Source: a virus. Taken from it: a stretch of DNA of 31,727 nucleotides. Below are positions 21,237-28,768 of this stretch, in pieces. Below the pieces are notes generated by a model. That model saw nothing but the letters and a program-made list of their open reading frames with translations. It had not been told where the DNA came from and did not search any database. The stretch is from the IMG/VR virus record IMGVR_UViG_3300038701_001112, positions 1 through 31,727 of that record; one strand, written 5' to 3'. Position numbers and translations under genes: made by a program. How positions within the stretch are numbered: position 1 is the first letter of the stretch; each line of letters starts with the position of its first letter.

Positions 21237-21937
21237 ACGGCACAGAGTTGCTGGCGAGGCTCAAAGAGCACCCGATGGCGGCGGGGCGCAAGTCGCTCGG
21301 CATCGTCGGGTCCTACGGCAAGGGCGTTGAGATCGACGACGAGGGCGACAAGAACGACATCATCGCCATCGCCACGACGGACGACATCGACCTGGACAAC
21401 GAGATCATCGTGCCGGGCGGCCTGAACAAGACGTACATCGAGAAGAACCGCAAGGTGTTCGTGGACCACATGTACGGGATCCACGAGGCGGCGGGGTTCA
21501 TCCGCTCGATCTCGGCGTACCCGAGCACGTCCGACCAGAAGGGGTGGCGGGTCCGCATCGGCCTGATGGACAACCCGTCGGGGCGCGCCGTCAAACAGCT
21601 CGCCAAGGAGACGGGGCAGATCGGGCTCTCGATCGGGTTCTACCCGACGGACTACGGGCCGCTCACCGAGGAGGAGCGGGAGAAGTACGCCAAGGGCGGC
21701 ACGGCCCCGACGAGCATCGTCCGCGCTGGCGAGTGGTTCGAGCTGTCGTTCACGGCGCTCCCCTGCAACGTGTCGTGTCAGGGCGAGATCGCGGTCGGGC
21801 AGGATTCCAAGATGGTCGAGAAGCTGCGGACCCTTGTGGTCGCGGGCGACGTTGACGAGCGGACTGCCGAGCACTTCGGGGCTGGCCGCAAGACGGTGAA
21901 GGTGTTGAGCACAGGGGCGGTTATCGAGATCGGTTGA
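21233..21937 (+). CDS. HK97-type prohead protease
   Basis: The 234-residue protein fits the S78/HK97 prohead protease family. His79 in KVFVDHMYGIHEAAGF and Ser133 in QIGLSIGFYP are the likely catalytic residues, followed by the family segment EWFELSFTALPCN. It would cleave the scaffold (delta) region of the capsid protein during head maturation. As expected, it lies between portal and capsid, but two other genes and a long leader intervene. ATGA overlap with the portal gene. Confidence 0.88.
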   Translation: MNGTELLARLKEHPMAAGRKSLGIVGSYGKGVEIDDEGDKNDIIAIATTDDIDLDNEIIVPGGLNKTYIEKNRKVFVDHMYGIHEAAGFIRSISAYPSTSDQKGWRVRIGLMDNPSGRAVKQLAKETGQIGLSIGFYPTDYGPLTEEEREKYAKGGTAPTSIVRAGEWFELSFTALPCNVSCQGEIAVGQDSKMVEKLRTLVVAGDVDERTAEHFGAGRKTVKVLSTGAVIEIG

Positions 21938-21960
21938 AACACGAACGCACGGAGGCGTTG

Positions 21961-22800
21961 ATGGTTTCCGACAAGAACATCGTGAGGTTTCTGGCTTTCA
22001 GTTGCGTACATGCGCCGTTCCACGACCAAGACGCGGTGGACTGGATGTGCGGCCAGATCGAGGAGTTCCAGCCCGACGTTGTGGTCGATCTCGGCGACTC
22101 GATCGAGGCGGAGGCCGGGAGCCGCTGGCCGTCCGAGGCCAAGCACGGGCTGATCGACGAGCTTCGGGCCGACAACGATATCAAGGCGCAGATCATCCGC
22201 TCGGCCCAGCCGGGCACGCGGTTCGTGAAGCTCATGGGCAACCACGAGATGAACCTGCTCGACGAGAACCGCCTGCCCCCTGATATCAGGGAGTTGTGCG
22301 ATTGGCGGGTGCCGCAGTTCTCGCGTTCGGGTGAGCAGATCAACCGGCACGCGCTCCAGTGGGAGCTGGTGAGCACCTACGACTTCTGCCGCAAGCGAGG
22401 CGTGTTCCGCATCGGTCAGGTGACGTTCGGGCACGGGTGGTACACGGACGGCAGGGCGGACGAGAAGCACGCTGTGCAGCTCGGGTGTCCGTTCGGCCTG
22501 TTCGTGGGTGGGCACACGCACTCGCCGTCTTCGGTGTCTCAGGCGATGCTCACGCGGAAGGTGCCGCTGGACTACTGGTACGCGAACGCGGGGACGCTTC
22601 GTGACCTTGACCCGCAGTACATGAAGCGTTCGAGCGCGTTCAACTGGGGGCACGCGTGCGTGGTCGGCGAGGCTGATCTGCGTGCGGGACCCGCGAAGAG
22701 CCTGCGTATGTCGCGTCGTTGGGACGCTGAGACGCGTGTGAAAGAGATGTACCGGGACTGGTCGGATCGGTTGTTCGAGCCCGTTGGGGCGAATCTGTGA
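21961..22800 (+). CDS. metallophosphoesterase in the head module, with Cys in place of the first metal Asp
   Basis: The 279-residue protein shows the calcineurin-like phosphoesterase motifs: S-C-V-H-A-P-F-H (13-20, where D-x-H is usual), VDLGDSIE (GD, 45-46), LMGNHE (91-96), GHGW (157-160) and GGHTH (183-187). All metal-binding motifs are present except the first Asp, which is Cys15. It may act on nucleic acid or nucleotides; family proteins are scattered in phage genomes. Its place between protease and capsid is unusual. I chose the ATG at 21961 with GGAGG five bases upstream; a TTG at 21934 overlaps the previous stop but has no such site. Confidence 0.82.
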   Translation: MVSDKNIVRFLAFSCVHAPFHDQDAVDWMCGQIEEFQPDVVVDLGDSIEAEAGSRWPSEAKHGLIDELRADNDIKAQIIRSAQPGTRFVKLMGNHEMNLLDENRLPPDIRELCDWRVPQFSRSGEQINRHALQWELVSTYDFCRKRGVFRIGQVTFGHGWYTDGRADEKHAVQLGCPFGLFVGGHTHSPSSVSQAMLTRKVPLDYWYANAGTLRDLDPQYMKRSSAFNWGHACVVGEADLRAGPAKSLRMSRRWDAETRVKEMYRDWSDRLFEPVGANL

Positions 22801-22811
22801 GGGGGTGCGTG

Positions 22812-23105
22812 TTGAGCGAGAAGCGTGGACAGCGGGGCAAGACTCAGCCGGGCCGGGGCGTGATCCCTCGCCAGCCTATCGAACAGCGTGTGCGTGACGC
22901 GGCGGACCACCTGTTTGAGCACGCCGACGCGGTGTACATCGTGGTCGCCAAGATCGGTGGCGGCTCGGACAACGACGAGCTTGTGTTCAGCACTTCGCGT
23001 GGGTCTGGTCTTGCGATGCTCGGTGCGATGGTGAAGGTTGACGAGTTCAACGCGAAGAACGCGCGGGTGTGTGTGGACGAAGTGGACGACGACGAGGACG
23101 AGTGA
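22812..23105 (+). CDS. hypothetical protein upstream of the capsid gene
   Basis: A 97-residue protein with a basic N-terminus (SEKRGQRGKTQPGRG), a core that looks alpha/beta (VRDAADHLFEHADAVYIVVAKIGG) and a strongly acidic end (DEVDDDEDE). I chose the TTG at 22812 with AGGGGG six bases upstream; a GTG at 22797 overlaps the previous stop. It is the last gene before the capsid leader. Unknown family. Confidence 0.6.
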   Translation: MSEKRGQRGKTQPGRGVIPRQPIEQRVRDAADHLFEHADAVYIVVAKIGGGSDNDELVFSTSRGSGLAMLGAMVKVDEFNAKNARVCVDEVDDDEDE

Positions 23106-23111
23106 CCTTTT

Positions 23112-23155
23112 AGCACATGGTTAGAGTACGGGTGGAGCACGGTTGGAACATGCTT
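23112..23155 (+). repeat. tandem array of four 11-bp repeats (locus 2)
   Basis: The units AGCACATGGTT, AGAGTACGGGT, GGAGCACGGTT and GGAACATGCTT abut directly and match the three units at 13598-13630. Both arrays lie at the start of the only two long non-coding regions in the window. Confidence 0.7.
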
Positions 23156-23270
23156 TTTGATGAATCTCGCACCTTGTCCGGTTGACAAGCAATCAAAGAG
23201 GGCGCGATTTTCTATCATAAGGTGGCAGGCCACAGAAACAGCTCCGTGTGCTGGGGGTCTGCGGGGGGAC

Positions 23271-23298
23271 GGGTCGGCGGGTTGACGCTCGCCGGTCC
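23271..23298 (+). promoter_or_regulatory. stem-loop in the capsid leader
   Basis: Nine-base arms GGGTCGGCG and CGCCGGTCC pair with two G-T wobbles around a 10-base loop. No T run follows. It may be an RNA structure that controls capsid mRNA stability or translation. Confidence 0.4.
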
Positions 23299-23465
23299 AC
23301 TTGGTGCATGAAGTCGGGGTAACCCGTTCCTCTCTCGCGTGCTAGCGCCCGCCTGAGAGTTTCCAATCGGTGTCTCCTGCGGACCCATCGGCCATGCCCT
23401 GCCGGTCCAATCGCGGCTCCCTGCGGTGAAGGCAATCACGCATCACAAGCAAGGAGGACGCGATC

Positions 23466-24956
23466 ATGATGAATCGCAAGGATCTTATCGCCCACGCGAA
23501 GAGCGCGGGCTGGGACGGCGAGGGGGGCCTCGACGGGCTCAAGTCGTTCTGGGAAGGGGAGGGCTTCGGCGACCTGATGGTCGGCAAGGAGCGTCACAAG
23601 TTCACCGATTTCGACGGTATCTGGGCGAAGACCGTCACGGTCGAGATCAAGGCCGACGCGGGCGAGGACATCCAGGTCGTCGACGGCTCGCAGGCCGAAA
23701 CCGAGGCCGAGGGCGAAGACGACGAGATGGAGGACGAGGAATCGTCCGAGAAGTCCGTCAAGGCCGCGAGGGACGCGAAGCACGCCAAGGTCAAGGCACG
23801 CGAGGCTGAGCGGAAGCAGGCCGAGCGGGAGGCGTCGCGCAAGACGTTCGCGCCGATCCGGCCGGGGGCCAGCGTTCGTGTCGGCGGGGACGCCCTCAAG
23901 ATGAAGGCGTACGACCGGGCGGTACGCGATGGATCAACCTATCGGGGGGATCGCCCCGTCATCGGTGACGCGGAGAGGGTGAAGGCGCTCGGCGCTCTCG
24001 CCCGACTCCACGCGCTCGGCCCGCACGGGTACGGCCAGAAGTCCACCGATACGGCGATTGTCAAGGACATGGGGCTCGGCCAGAACCTGACCGGCGGCGC
24101 GCTGGTGTTTGGCGAGTTCGCGCCGGAGCTGATCGAGAACATCGAGGAGCACGGCGCGGCGCGTCGCGCGATCGGCGTGACCGACATGGCCGAAGGCGAA
24201 AAGACCGTTGCAAGGCTCGGTGCCGATGTGACGGTTTACGACGTTGGTGAGGGTTCGTCCATCACCGATTCCACGCCGAGTCTCGGAAACGTCAAGCTCA
24301 TCGCGTCCAAGACGGCGGCGCTCATCAAGGAGAGCAACGAGCTTGCGAACGATTCTGCGTTCGACGTTGGGCTCATTCTCAGCCGATCCATCCCGCGCGC
24401 GATGGCGAAGTGGGAGGACGAGTCGATCTTCTTGGGCCAGCACAACCGGACGGGCGTTCTTGACCTGATCGGGGCGAACACGACCTACGACGCGGCGTTC
24501 TCGTCTGCGTGGTCCGAGGTCGAGATCGACGACATTCAGGCCATGATCGCTCTCGCGCCCGCTTGGGCGAAGGACGACCCGAACGCCGGGTTTGTGTGTT
24601 CGGAGGGCTGGGCGCAGCAGGCGTTCATGAAGTTCGGCTTGGACGCTGGCGGGAACGACGGGAACAACATCTTCAACGGCTTCGGCGAGTTGAGGTTCAA
24701 CGGGTTCCCGATCTACATCTCGCAGGTCATGCCGAAGGCACGCGACGGCGGCGACGACATCGTGTGTCTGTTCGGTGCGTGGAGCCGTGCCTGTAAGTTC
24801 GGTGTCGTTCGCGGCTCCGAGCAGATGGCGACGAGCGATCAGCGCTACTTCGACAGCGATCAGATCGCGTTCCGTTACACGCAGCGTTGGGCGCACTCGC
24901 TCCACGATGTCAACAACACCGCGAACGAGTCGGGCATCGTTGCCCTCAAGGACTAA
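23466..24956 (+). CDS. major capsid protein, HK97 fold, with N-terminal scaffold region
   Basis: The 496-residue protein has a long N-terminal region: residues 1-70 unusual, then a Lys/Glu/Ala-rich coiled coil at about 75-135 that looks like a delta (scaffold) domain for removal by the prohead protease. From about 190 it shows typical HK97 capsid features: GGALVFGEFAPELIENIEEHGAARR, a beta-rich E-loop region, LIKESNELANDS, then NGFPIYISQVM and AWSRACKFGVVRG near the C-terminus. AAGGAGG lies 8 bases before the ATG, one of the strongest sites in the window, in keeping with high expression. Confidence 0.92.
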   Translation: MMNRKDLIAHAKSAGWDGEGGLDGLKSFWEGEGFGDLMVGKERHKFTDFDGIWAKTVTVEIKADAGEDIQVVDGSQAETEAEGEDDEMEDEESSEKSVKAARDAKHAKVKAREAERKQAEREASRKTFAPIRPGASVRVGGDALKMKAYDRAVRDGSTYRGDRPVIGDAERVKALGALARLHALGPHGYGQKSTDTAIVKDMGLGQNLTGGALVFGEFAPELIENIEEHGAARRAIGVTDMAEGEKTVARLGADVTVYDVGEGSSITDSTPSLGNVKLIASKTAALIKESNELANDSAFDVGLILSRSIPRAMAKWEDESIFLGQHNRTGVLDLIGANTTYDAAFSSAWSEVEIDDIQAMIALAPAWAKDDPNAGFVCSEGWAQQAFMKFGLDAGGNDGNNIFNGFGELRFNGFPIYISQVMPKARDGGDDIVCLFGAWSRACKFGVVRGSEQMATSDQRYFDSDQIAFRYTQRWAHSLHDVNNTANESGIVALKD

Positions 24957-24968
24957 GGAGGCACAGAC

Positions 24969-25412
24969 ATGATCGAGTTCCAGAACATGAAGATCGTGCA
25001 GGCTGCGAGTCCCCAGACGGTGGCGAACGGCTCTGCGAGCATCAACGAGGTGGACTGTACCGGGTACAGCTACGTCACCTACATCCTGAACGTCGGCGAG
25101 GACGGGACCCAGGACGGCGCGATCAGCGTCTTCAAGATTCAGGGTTCGGCTTCGGCTGGCGGGTCCGCTTCGGATATCACCGGGGCGGCACTCACGGGTA
25201 GCGACCTGCCGGGCGCGACGGACGACGGGAGCGCATACGCGATCCACATCGACCTTCGCGACAAGTCCAAGCCCATGTTCCACGACGTTGTTCTCACCGA
25301 GGACAACACGGGGTCGGGGGCCTACTCGGTGATCGCCATTCTCCAGAAGGAGGAAGGCCTGAACCCCGTGTCGGCAGCGACGCGCGGATTCGCGGCCGAG
25401 GCGTTCGCCTAA
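24969..25412 (+). CDS. probable head decoration or minor head protein
   Basis: The 147-residue, beta-rich protein has the pattern of small proteins that often follow capsid genes (NMKIVQAASPQTVANGSA..., then YVTYILNVGE...AISVFKIQGS and HIDLRDKSKPMFHDVVLTEDN). Role inferred from place and shape only. AAGGAGG precedes the ATG. Confidence 0.6.
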   Translation: MIEFQNMKIVQAASPQTVANGSASINEVDCTGYSYVTYILNVGEDGTQDGAISVFKIQGSASAGGSASDITGAALTGSDLPGATDDGSAYAIHIDLRDKSKPMFHDVVLTEDNTGSGAYSVIAILQKEEGLNPVSAATRGFAAEAFA

Positions 25413-25424
25413 TCACACACGCAA

Positions 25425-25452
25425 CGGCAGCGGGCGGAAACGCCCGTTGTCG
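25425..25452 (+). promoter_or_regulatory. 12-bp hairpin with GAAA tetraloop between head genes
   Basis: Arms 25425-25436 and 25441-25452 pair along all 12 positions (two G-T pairs) around a GAAA tetraloop. It starts 13 bases after the upstream stop and ends just before CTTTGGAGG, the ribosome-binding region of the next gene. The short T run makes it at best a weak terminator. An mRNA 3'-end stabiliser or processing site separating the abundant capsid message from the connector genes is plausible. Confidence 0.55.
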
Positions 25453-25468
25453 CTTTGGAGGTTCACAC

Positions 25469-25672
25469 ATGACAGTCAAGCACATCAAACTTCTCCGCGA
25501 CTACCCGCAGTACGGAAAGGAGGGGGCGGTCGTTCAGGTTGCCAAGGACACGGCCGACCGCCTGATCCGGAACGGCAAGGCGAAGGAGGCTGCGCCCGAA
25601 GACGCTCCGAGACGCAGGAAGACGCGAGCCACCCGCGCCAAGCCCAACAACAAGGCACTGAGCGCCAACTGA
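25469..25672 (+). CDS. small structural-region protein
   Basis: A 67-residue protein of the type KHIKLLRDYPQYGKEGAVVQVAKDTADRLIRNGKA, seen in many phages between capsid and connector genes, with a basic C-terminal tail. The N-terminal half suggests a small SH3-like or beta-barrel fold. Function unknown; it may decorate the head or neck. TTTGGAGG precedes the ATG. Confidence 0.6.
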   Translation: MTVKHIKLLRDYPQYGKEGAVVQVAKDTADRLIRNGKAKEAAPEDAPRRRKTRATRAKPNNKALSAN

Positions 25673-25673
25673 T

Positions 25674-26291
25674 ATGGCGCTCGTCACCGCCAGCGAGTAC
25701 AAGACCTACCGGGGTCTGTCGGGGGTTTCGACCTACGACACCCTTATCGCGTCGCTCATCACCCTCGCTACGGCGAGGCTGGAGTGTCTGTGCGGGCGAA
25801 CGTCCGGGGGGTTCGAGGCGAGCAACGGTCCGTTCACCGAGACGTTCGACGGCGACGGCACGCCCATACTCCGCGTGAGCAACGGGCCGATCTCGTCGAT
25901 CACATCGGTCAAGGTCGGCAACTCGTCGCAGACAACGCTCGACGCGAGTTCGTACACGATCCGGGGCAACCAGATCCTGCTCATCAACGGGTCCGCGTCC
26001 GAGCTTGTGTGGGAGTCGTCGGCCTCGCGGCTGACCGGCGCTCACCGCGGCGTGTGCTTCCCCGAGGGTGCGGGGAACGTCGAGGTGGTGTACGAGGGCG
26101 GGTACGACACGGTGCCCGGCGATCTCAAGCTCGTCGTGTACGAGATCATGGACCACATCTGGGGCACGCGCGGCGAGGACTGGTCGAAGGCGAGCAAGGC
26201 GGTGGGGGCGTCCAACCACACGCTGCGGACCGAGCAGGAGTTCGTTGAGCACCTGAACAACATCGCGCGTCCGTGGAGGCAGGTGATATGA
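25674..26291 (+). CDS. head-tail connector protein (gp6-like)
   Basis: The 205-residue protein has the layout of HK97 gp6-type adaptors: N-terminal helices (TASEYKTYRGLS...LIASLITLATARLECLCGR), a beta-rich insertion (PFTETFDGDGTPILRVSNGPISSI) and C-terminal helices (VPGDLKLVVYEIMDHIW). It would form the first ring under the portal. There is no clear ribosome-binding sequence, and its start is one base after the previous stop, so translation is probably coupled. Confidence 0.78.
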   Translation: MALVTASEYKTYRGLSGVSTYDTLIASLITLATARLECLCGRTSGGFEASNGPFTETFDGDGTPILRVSNGPISSITSVKVGNSSQTTLDASSYTIRGNQILLINGSASELVWESSASRLTGAHRGVCFPEGAGNVEVVYEGGYDTVPGDLKLVVYEIMDHIWGTRGEDWSKASKAVGASNHTLRTEQEFVEHLNNIARPWRQVI

Positions 26292-26674
26292 GCATCGCCC
26301 CGCCCCCGCTGCCGCCGTCGTTCGGGTCGTCGATGAACGGCCTGTGTGCGATCTACTCGATCGACAGTTCCAGCAACACGGGGGACGGGTTCGTTGGTGT
26401 ATCTGTTATGAACTCGTCGGCGGACCACTCCAACGTCCCGTGCCGTCTCGACCCGATGAGCCCGTCCAAGGCGACGCAGCTCGGCCTGACCTGGGACGCG
26501 ACGCTGTACGACCTTGTGCTGCCGCTTTCGAGCGAGACGGGGGCGGACATCACTGTGAAGGGCGTGGGTTCGTCGTGGCACTTCGTGGTGGGCAGCGACC
26601 GCTACGAGGCGATCGGCGGTTCGGTGCCTCATGGGGGGATGCAGAAGGTCCCTGTGAGGCGGGTGAGCACATGA
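26288..26674 (+). CDS. probable head closure / head-tail joining protein
   Basis: A 128-residue, beta-rich protein with a Pro-rich N-terminus (APPPLPPSFG). Its length and position directly after the gp6-like connector fit a head closure (stopper) protein. I see no definite motif. GGAGG lies 8 bases before the ATG. Confidence 0.55.
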   Translation: MSIAPPPLPPSFGSSMNGLCAIYSIDSSSNTGDGFVGVSVMNSSADHSNVPCRLDPMSPSKATQLGLTWDATLYDLVLPLSSETGADITVKGVGSSWHFVVGSDRYEAIGGSVPHGGMQKVPVRRVST

Positions 26675-27201
26675 GCTTCTCGCTTGAATGGAACGGCGAC
26701 AGGATTATCGAAGAGATCGAGGCTGCTTCTGAGAACGGCCTGAATGCCGCAAGCGACTACGTTGTAGACAAGATCCAGAAGCGAATGCCTGGGCCCGGTG
26801 CATCAAAGTCGGGCGACGGAAAAAGGTCATTGTACACGTCGTCCCAGCCCGGATCATCGCCGGGCGTCCGAACCAACCGGCTCAAGTCCAGCATCTCGTT
26901 CCAGAAGAGCGGGAAGCTTCAGCGTGTCGTCGGCACGAACGTCAAGTACGCCGAGATCCACGAAAAGGGCGGCGTCATCAACCATCCCGGCGGCACGGCG
27001 TATGTGCGTGTTGGTGCCACCGAGTTCGCGTTCATCAAGAACTCCGACGTATCCAAGTACGCGCCAAGCCTTGTCAAGCGAACGAAACCACACACGATCC
27101 GGATCCCAAAGCGGCCGTTCATGCTGCCCGGCCTGAAGGACTCGATGGGGAAGGTGTACGAGAAGTTCACTGAGGGCTTCCGAGCGAGGATGAAACTATG
27201 A
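26671..27201 (+). CDS. HK97 gp10-like tail completion protein
   Basis: The 176-residue protein has the features of HK97_gp10/Mu gpG-like virion morphogenesis proteins: an N-terminal helix pair, KYAEIHEKGGVINHPGG in the middle (Y-A-x-x-x-E/H-x-G-G is typical), and RPFMLPGLKDS near the end, matching the R-P-F-(L/M)-x-P-A-L motif. The gene is less GC-rich than its neighbours. It would act at the neck or tail end during assembly. Confidence 0.78.
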   Translation: MSFSLEWNGDRIIEEIEAASENGLNAASDYVVDKIQKRMPGPGASKSGDGKRSLYTSSQPGSSPGVRTNRLKSSISFQKSGKLQRVVGTNVKYAEIHEKGGVINHPGGTAYVRVGATEFAFIKNSDVSKYAPSLVKRTKPHTIRIPKRPFMLPGLKDSMGKVYEKFTEGFRARMKL

Positions 27202-27653
27202 ACAGCATCGCGCTCGAAACCGCGATCGGCACCCGCATCGTCGCCGCGCTGTCCGGCGAGGTCGCGGTGCAGGGTGTCTGGTCCGAAGTCGCGCCAAACG
27301 ACGCGAGCGGGTCGGAGATCAAGCCCACGCGCGGCGGGAACCCGATCGTGCTGTTCTCGCTGGCGGGCGCTGAGTCGGACCACACCGAGGTCAACTACCA
27401 GTTCGACGTTGAGTACGAGGTGCGCGTGATCGACTCGCGCGACAACGGCACCACGAACGCGAAGGCGGCGTGGGAGCGGATCATCGGCAACGGGAAGCCG
27501 GGCACGCCGGGGACCTACGGGCTGTCCCGATGGAAGCCCACGGTATCGGGGTACAACGTAACCACATCCATATTCGAGGGGTTCAGGTACGAGCACGACG
27601 CGGACCATCTGGTCTACGTCGCGTCGTTCTCGTTCCACCTGGGGGAGGCGTAA
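27198..27653 (+). CDS. probable tail terminator protein
   Basis: The 151-residue alpha/beta protein (NSIALETAIGTRIVAALSG, later YQFDVEYEVRVIDSRDNG) lies between the gp10-like protein and the tail tube protein, the usual place for a tail terminator. Identification is by synteny and fold-like pattern only. ATGA overlap. Confidence 0.55.
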   Translation: MNSIALETAIGTRIVAALSGEVAVQGVWSEVAPNDASGSEIKPTRGGNPIVLFSLAGAESDHTEVNYQFDVEYEVRVIDSRDNGTTNAKAAWERIIGNGKPGTPGTYGLSRWKPTVSGYNVTTSIFEGFRYEHDADHLVYVASFSFHLGEA

Positions 27654-27656
27654 GGC

Positions 27657-28478
27657 ATGGCATCAACAACGGGCGTGACCGCCCTGATTTCTTCAAACGA
27701 TTCGGACGACACCAAAGACCTGTATCACATGCTCAACACTTCGACGGCCCCGGTTGGGTGTACGCTCAACTACGAGACGGCGAACGACGGGCAGTCGGGC
27801 AACCTGACCCCGTTCGGGTCAACGGCCCCGATTTCGGCGGCGACGATCACGGGTATCCGGTCGTGGACGGTGGGGTTCACGGCCCGCTACCCGCAGGCGC
27901 TCGCGGAGATGGGTGACGGCGGCCTGGTGACGTTCGCCAGCGGGTACGTCGGCAAGGTCAAGTCGTTCAACCTGAACCTGACCTGCACGGAGATCGACAC
28001 GACGGGCATGGCATCGACCACGCCGACGGCGCGTGATTTCGTGCCGGGCCTGATCTCGTGGTCGGGGAGCTACGTCACGGACATCGACGACACGACGGCG
28101 CACGCGCCCCCTGGTACGAGCGGTTCGGCGACGTTCCGGCTCAACGAGGACACGGCGGACAACACGCTTGCGGGGACGATCCGGGTGACGAGCGTTGCGC
28201 CGAACATGCAACAGAACCAGCTCAACACGGCGACGGTGAACTTCGTGGGCTCGGGCAACCTGACGAGCGCGGGTACGAACACGCTGTTCCCGGCGGGCGC
28301 GCTGACCAAGCCGGACATCACGGACATTCTGTTGCAGGTGGACGCGGAGGGTTCGTCGGACGTTGACTTCGACGGGGCGGCGTTCTGGACATCGCTGGGT
28401 ATCAGCGTGGCGATCGGCTCACCGATCGAGGTGAGCGCGACGCTGCGTGGTACGGGTGCGTTGGTGCTTGGGGAGTGA
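27657..28478 (+). CDS. major tail (tube) protein
   Basis: The 273-residue protein is rich in Thr, Ser, Gly and beta-strand patterns (WTVGFTARYPQALAEMG; SGSATFRLNEDTADNTLAGTIRVTSV), as expected for a tube protein. Position after the tail terminator and before the tape measure supports this. It ends head-to-head with a reverse-strand gene (convergent, 1 base between stops). Confidence 0.72.
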   Translation: MASTTGVTALISSNDSDDTKDLYHMLNTSTAPVGCTLNYETANDGQSGNLTPFGSTAPISAATITGIRSWTVGFTARYPQALAEMGDGGLVTFASGYVGKVKSFNLNLTCTEIDTTGMASTTPTARDFVPGLISWSGSYVTDIDDTTAHAPPGTSGSATFRLNEDTADNTLAGTIRVTSVAPNMQQNQLNTATVNFVGSGNLTSAGTNTLFPAGALTKPDITDILLQVDAEGSSDVDFDGAAFWTSLGISVAIGSPIEVSATLRGTGALVLGE

Positions 28479-28479
28479 G

Positions 28480-28725
28480 CTAGTCGGTGATGCCGTGTTT
28501 GGCTTCGAGATCGCTCATTGCCTTGTCGGCTTCTGCAATCGCGCGGTCTAGGGCTTGGTCGTCACGCTTCATTTCCTGAATGGTCGCCAACGTGTAGCCC
28601 GCAAAGAAGGTGAAACCCATGAGGCAGAGAACGACAAACACGCGCTTCCCGCGACCACGACGGCGTTCCAGCCTCGCAATGTGGCGGTCGATGGCGGATG
28701 GCCGGGTTGGATTCAGGCTCGACAT
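28480..28725 (-). CDS. reverse-strand membrane protein, moron-like
   Basis: This is the only gene I support on the minus strand. The 81-residue protein has a basic N-terminus (RHIARLERRRGRGKR), one membrane segment (VFVVLCLMGFTFFAGYTLATI, about 29-49) and an acidic helical tail (about 50-81), so the N-terminus is probably cytoplasmic. It lies between the tail tube and tape measure genes, facing the other way, with a promoter immediately upstream, which is the layout of a moron. Lipid-anchored or membrane morons often change host surface properties or exclude other phages, but the role here is unknown. Confidence 0.7.
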   Translation of the reverse strand: MSSLNPTRPSAIDRHIARLERRRGRGKRVFVVLCLMGFTFFAGYTLATIQEMKRDDQALDRAIAEADKAMSDLEAKHGITD

Positions 28726-28730
28726 GTCCC

Positions 28731-28745
28731 CATTCTACCAGAATG
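28731..28745. promoter_or_regulatory. inverted repeat overlapping the moron promoter (possible operator)
   Basis: CATTCT (28731-28736) and AGAATG (28740-28745) are perfect complements around ACC. The repeat covers the -10 hexamer of the reverse promoter, where a bound regulator would block transcription. Confidence 0.4.
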
Positions 28746-28760
28746 CTGGGGCGGGAGCAA
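28732..28760 (-). promoter_or_regulatory. promoter for the reverse-strand gene, probably leaderless
   Basis: On the minus strand TTGCTC (28755-28760) and TAGAAT (28732-28737) are separated by exactly 17 bases; the -10 matches TATAAT in five of six positions. Only six bases (GGGGAC) lie between the -10 and the ATG, so transcription would begin at or next to the start codon. Confidence 0.6.
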
Positions 28761-28768
28761 GGGTCTAA

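Larger units (their letters stand above)
23106..23465 (+). other. 360-bp non-coding leader before the capsid gene
   Basis: No gene is supported here on either strand. It holds four 11-bp repeats (23112-23155), an inverted repeat CTTGTC/GACAAG (23173-23189), a TTGACA hexamer at 23182-23187 and TATCAT at 23213-23218 (25 bases apart, too far for a normal promoter pair), and a GC-rich, structure-forming part from about 23225 to 23440. One hairpin there has arms GGGTCGGCG and CGCCGGTCC (23271-23298), with two G-T pairs. AAGGAGG (23451-23457) serves the capsid gene. I read it as a regulatory leader of the capsid transcript. Confidence 0.5.

Noticed and set aside
23182-23218. Promoter TTGACA ... TATCAT before the capsid gene
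   Set aside because: The hexamers are 25 bases apart; I see no alternative pair at 16-18 bases, so I list the region only as a leader.
23934-25283. 449-codon open frame on the minus strand
   Set aside because: It lies opposite the major capsid gene, has shadow composition and no motif; the forward gene is clear.
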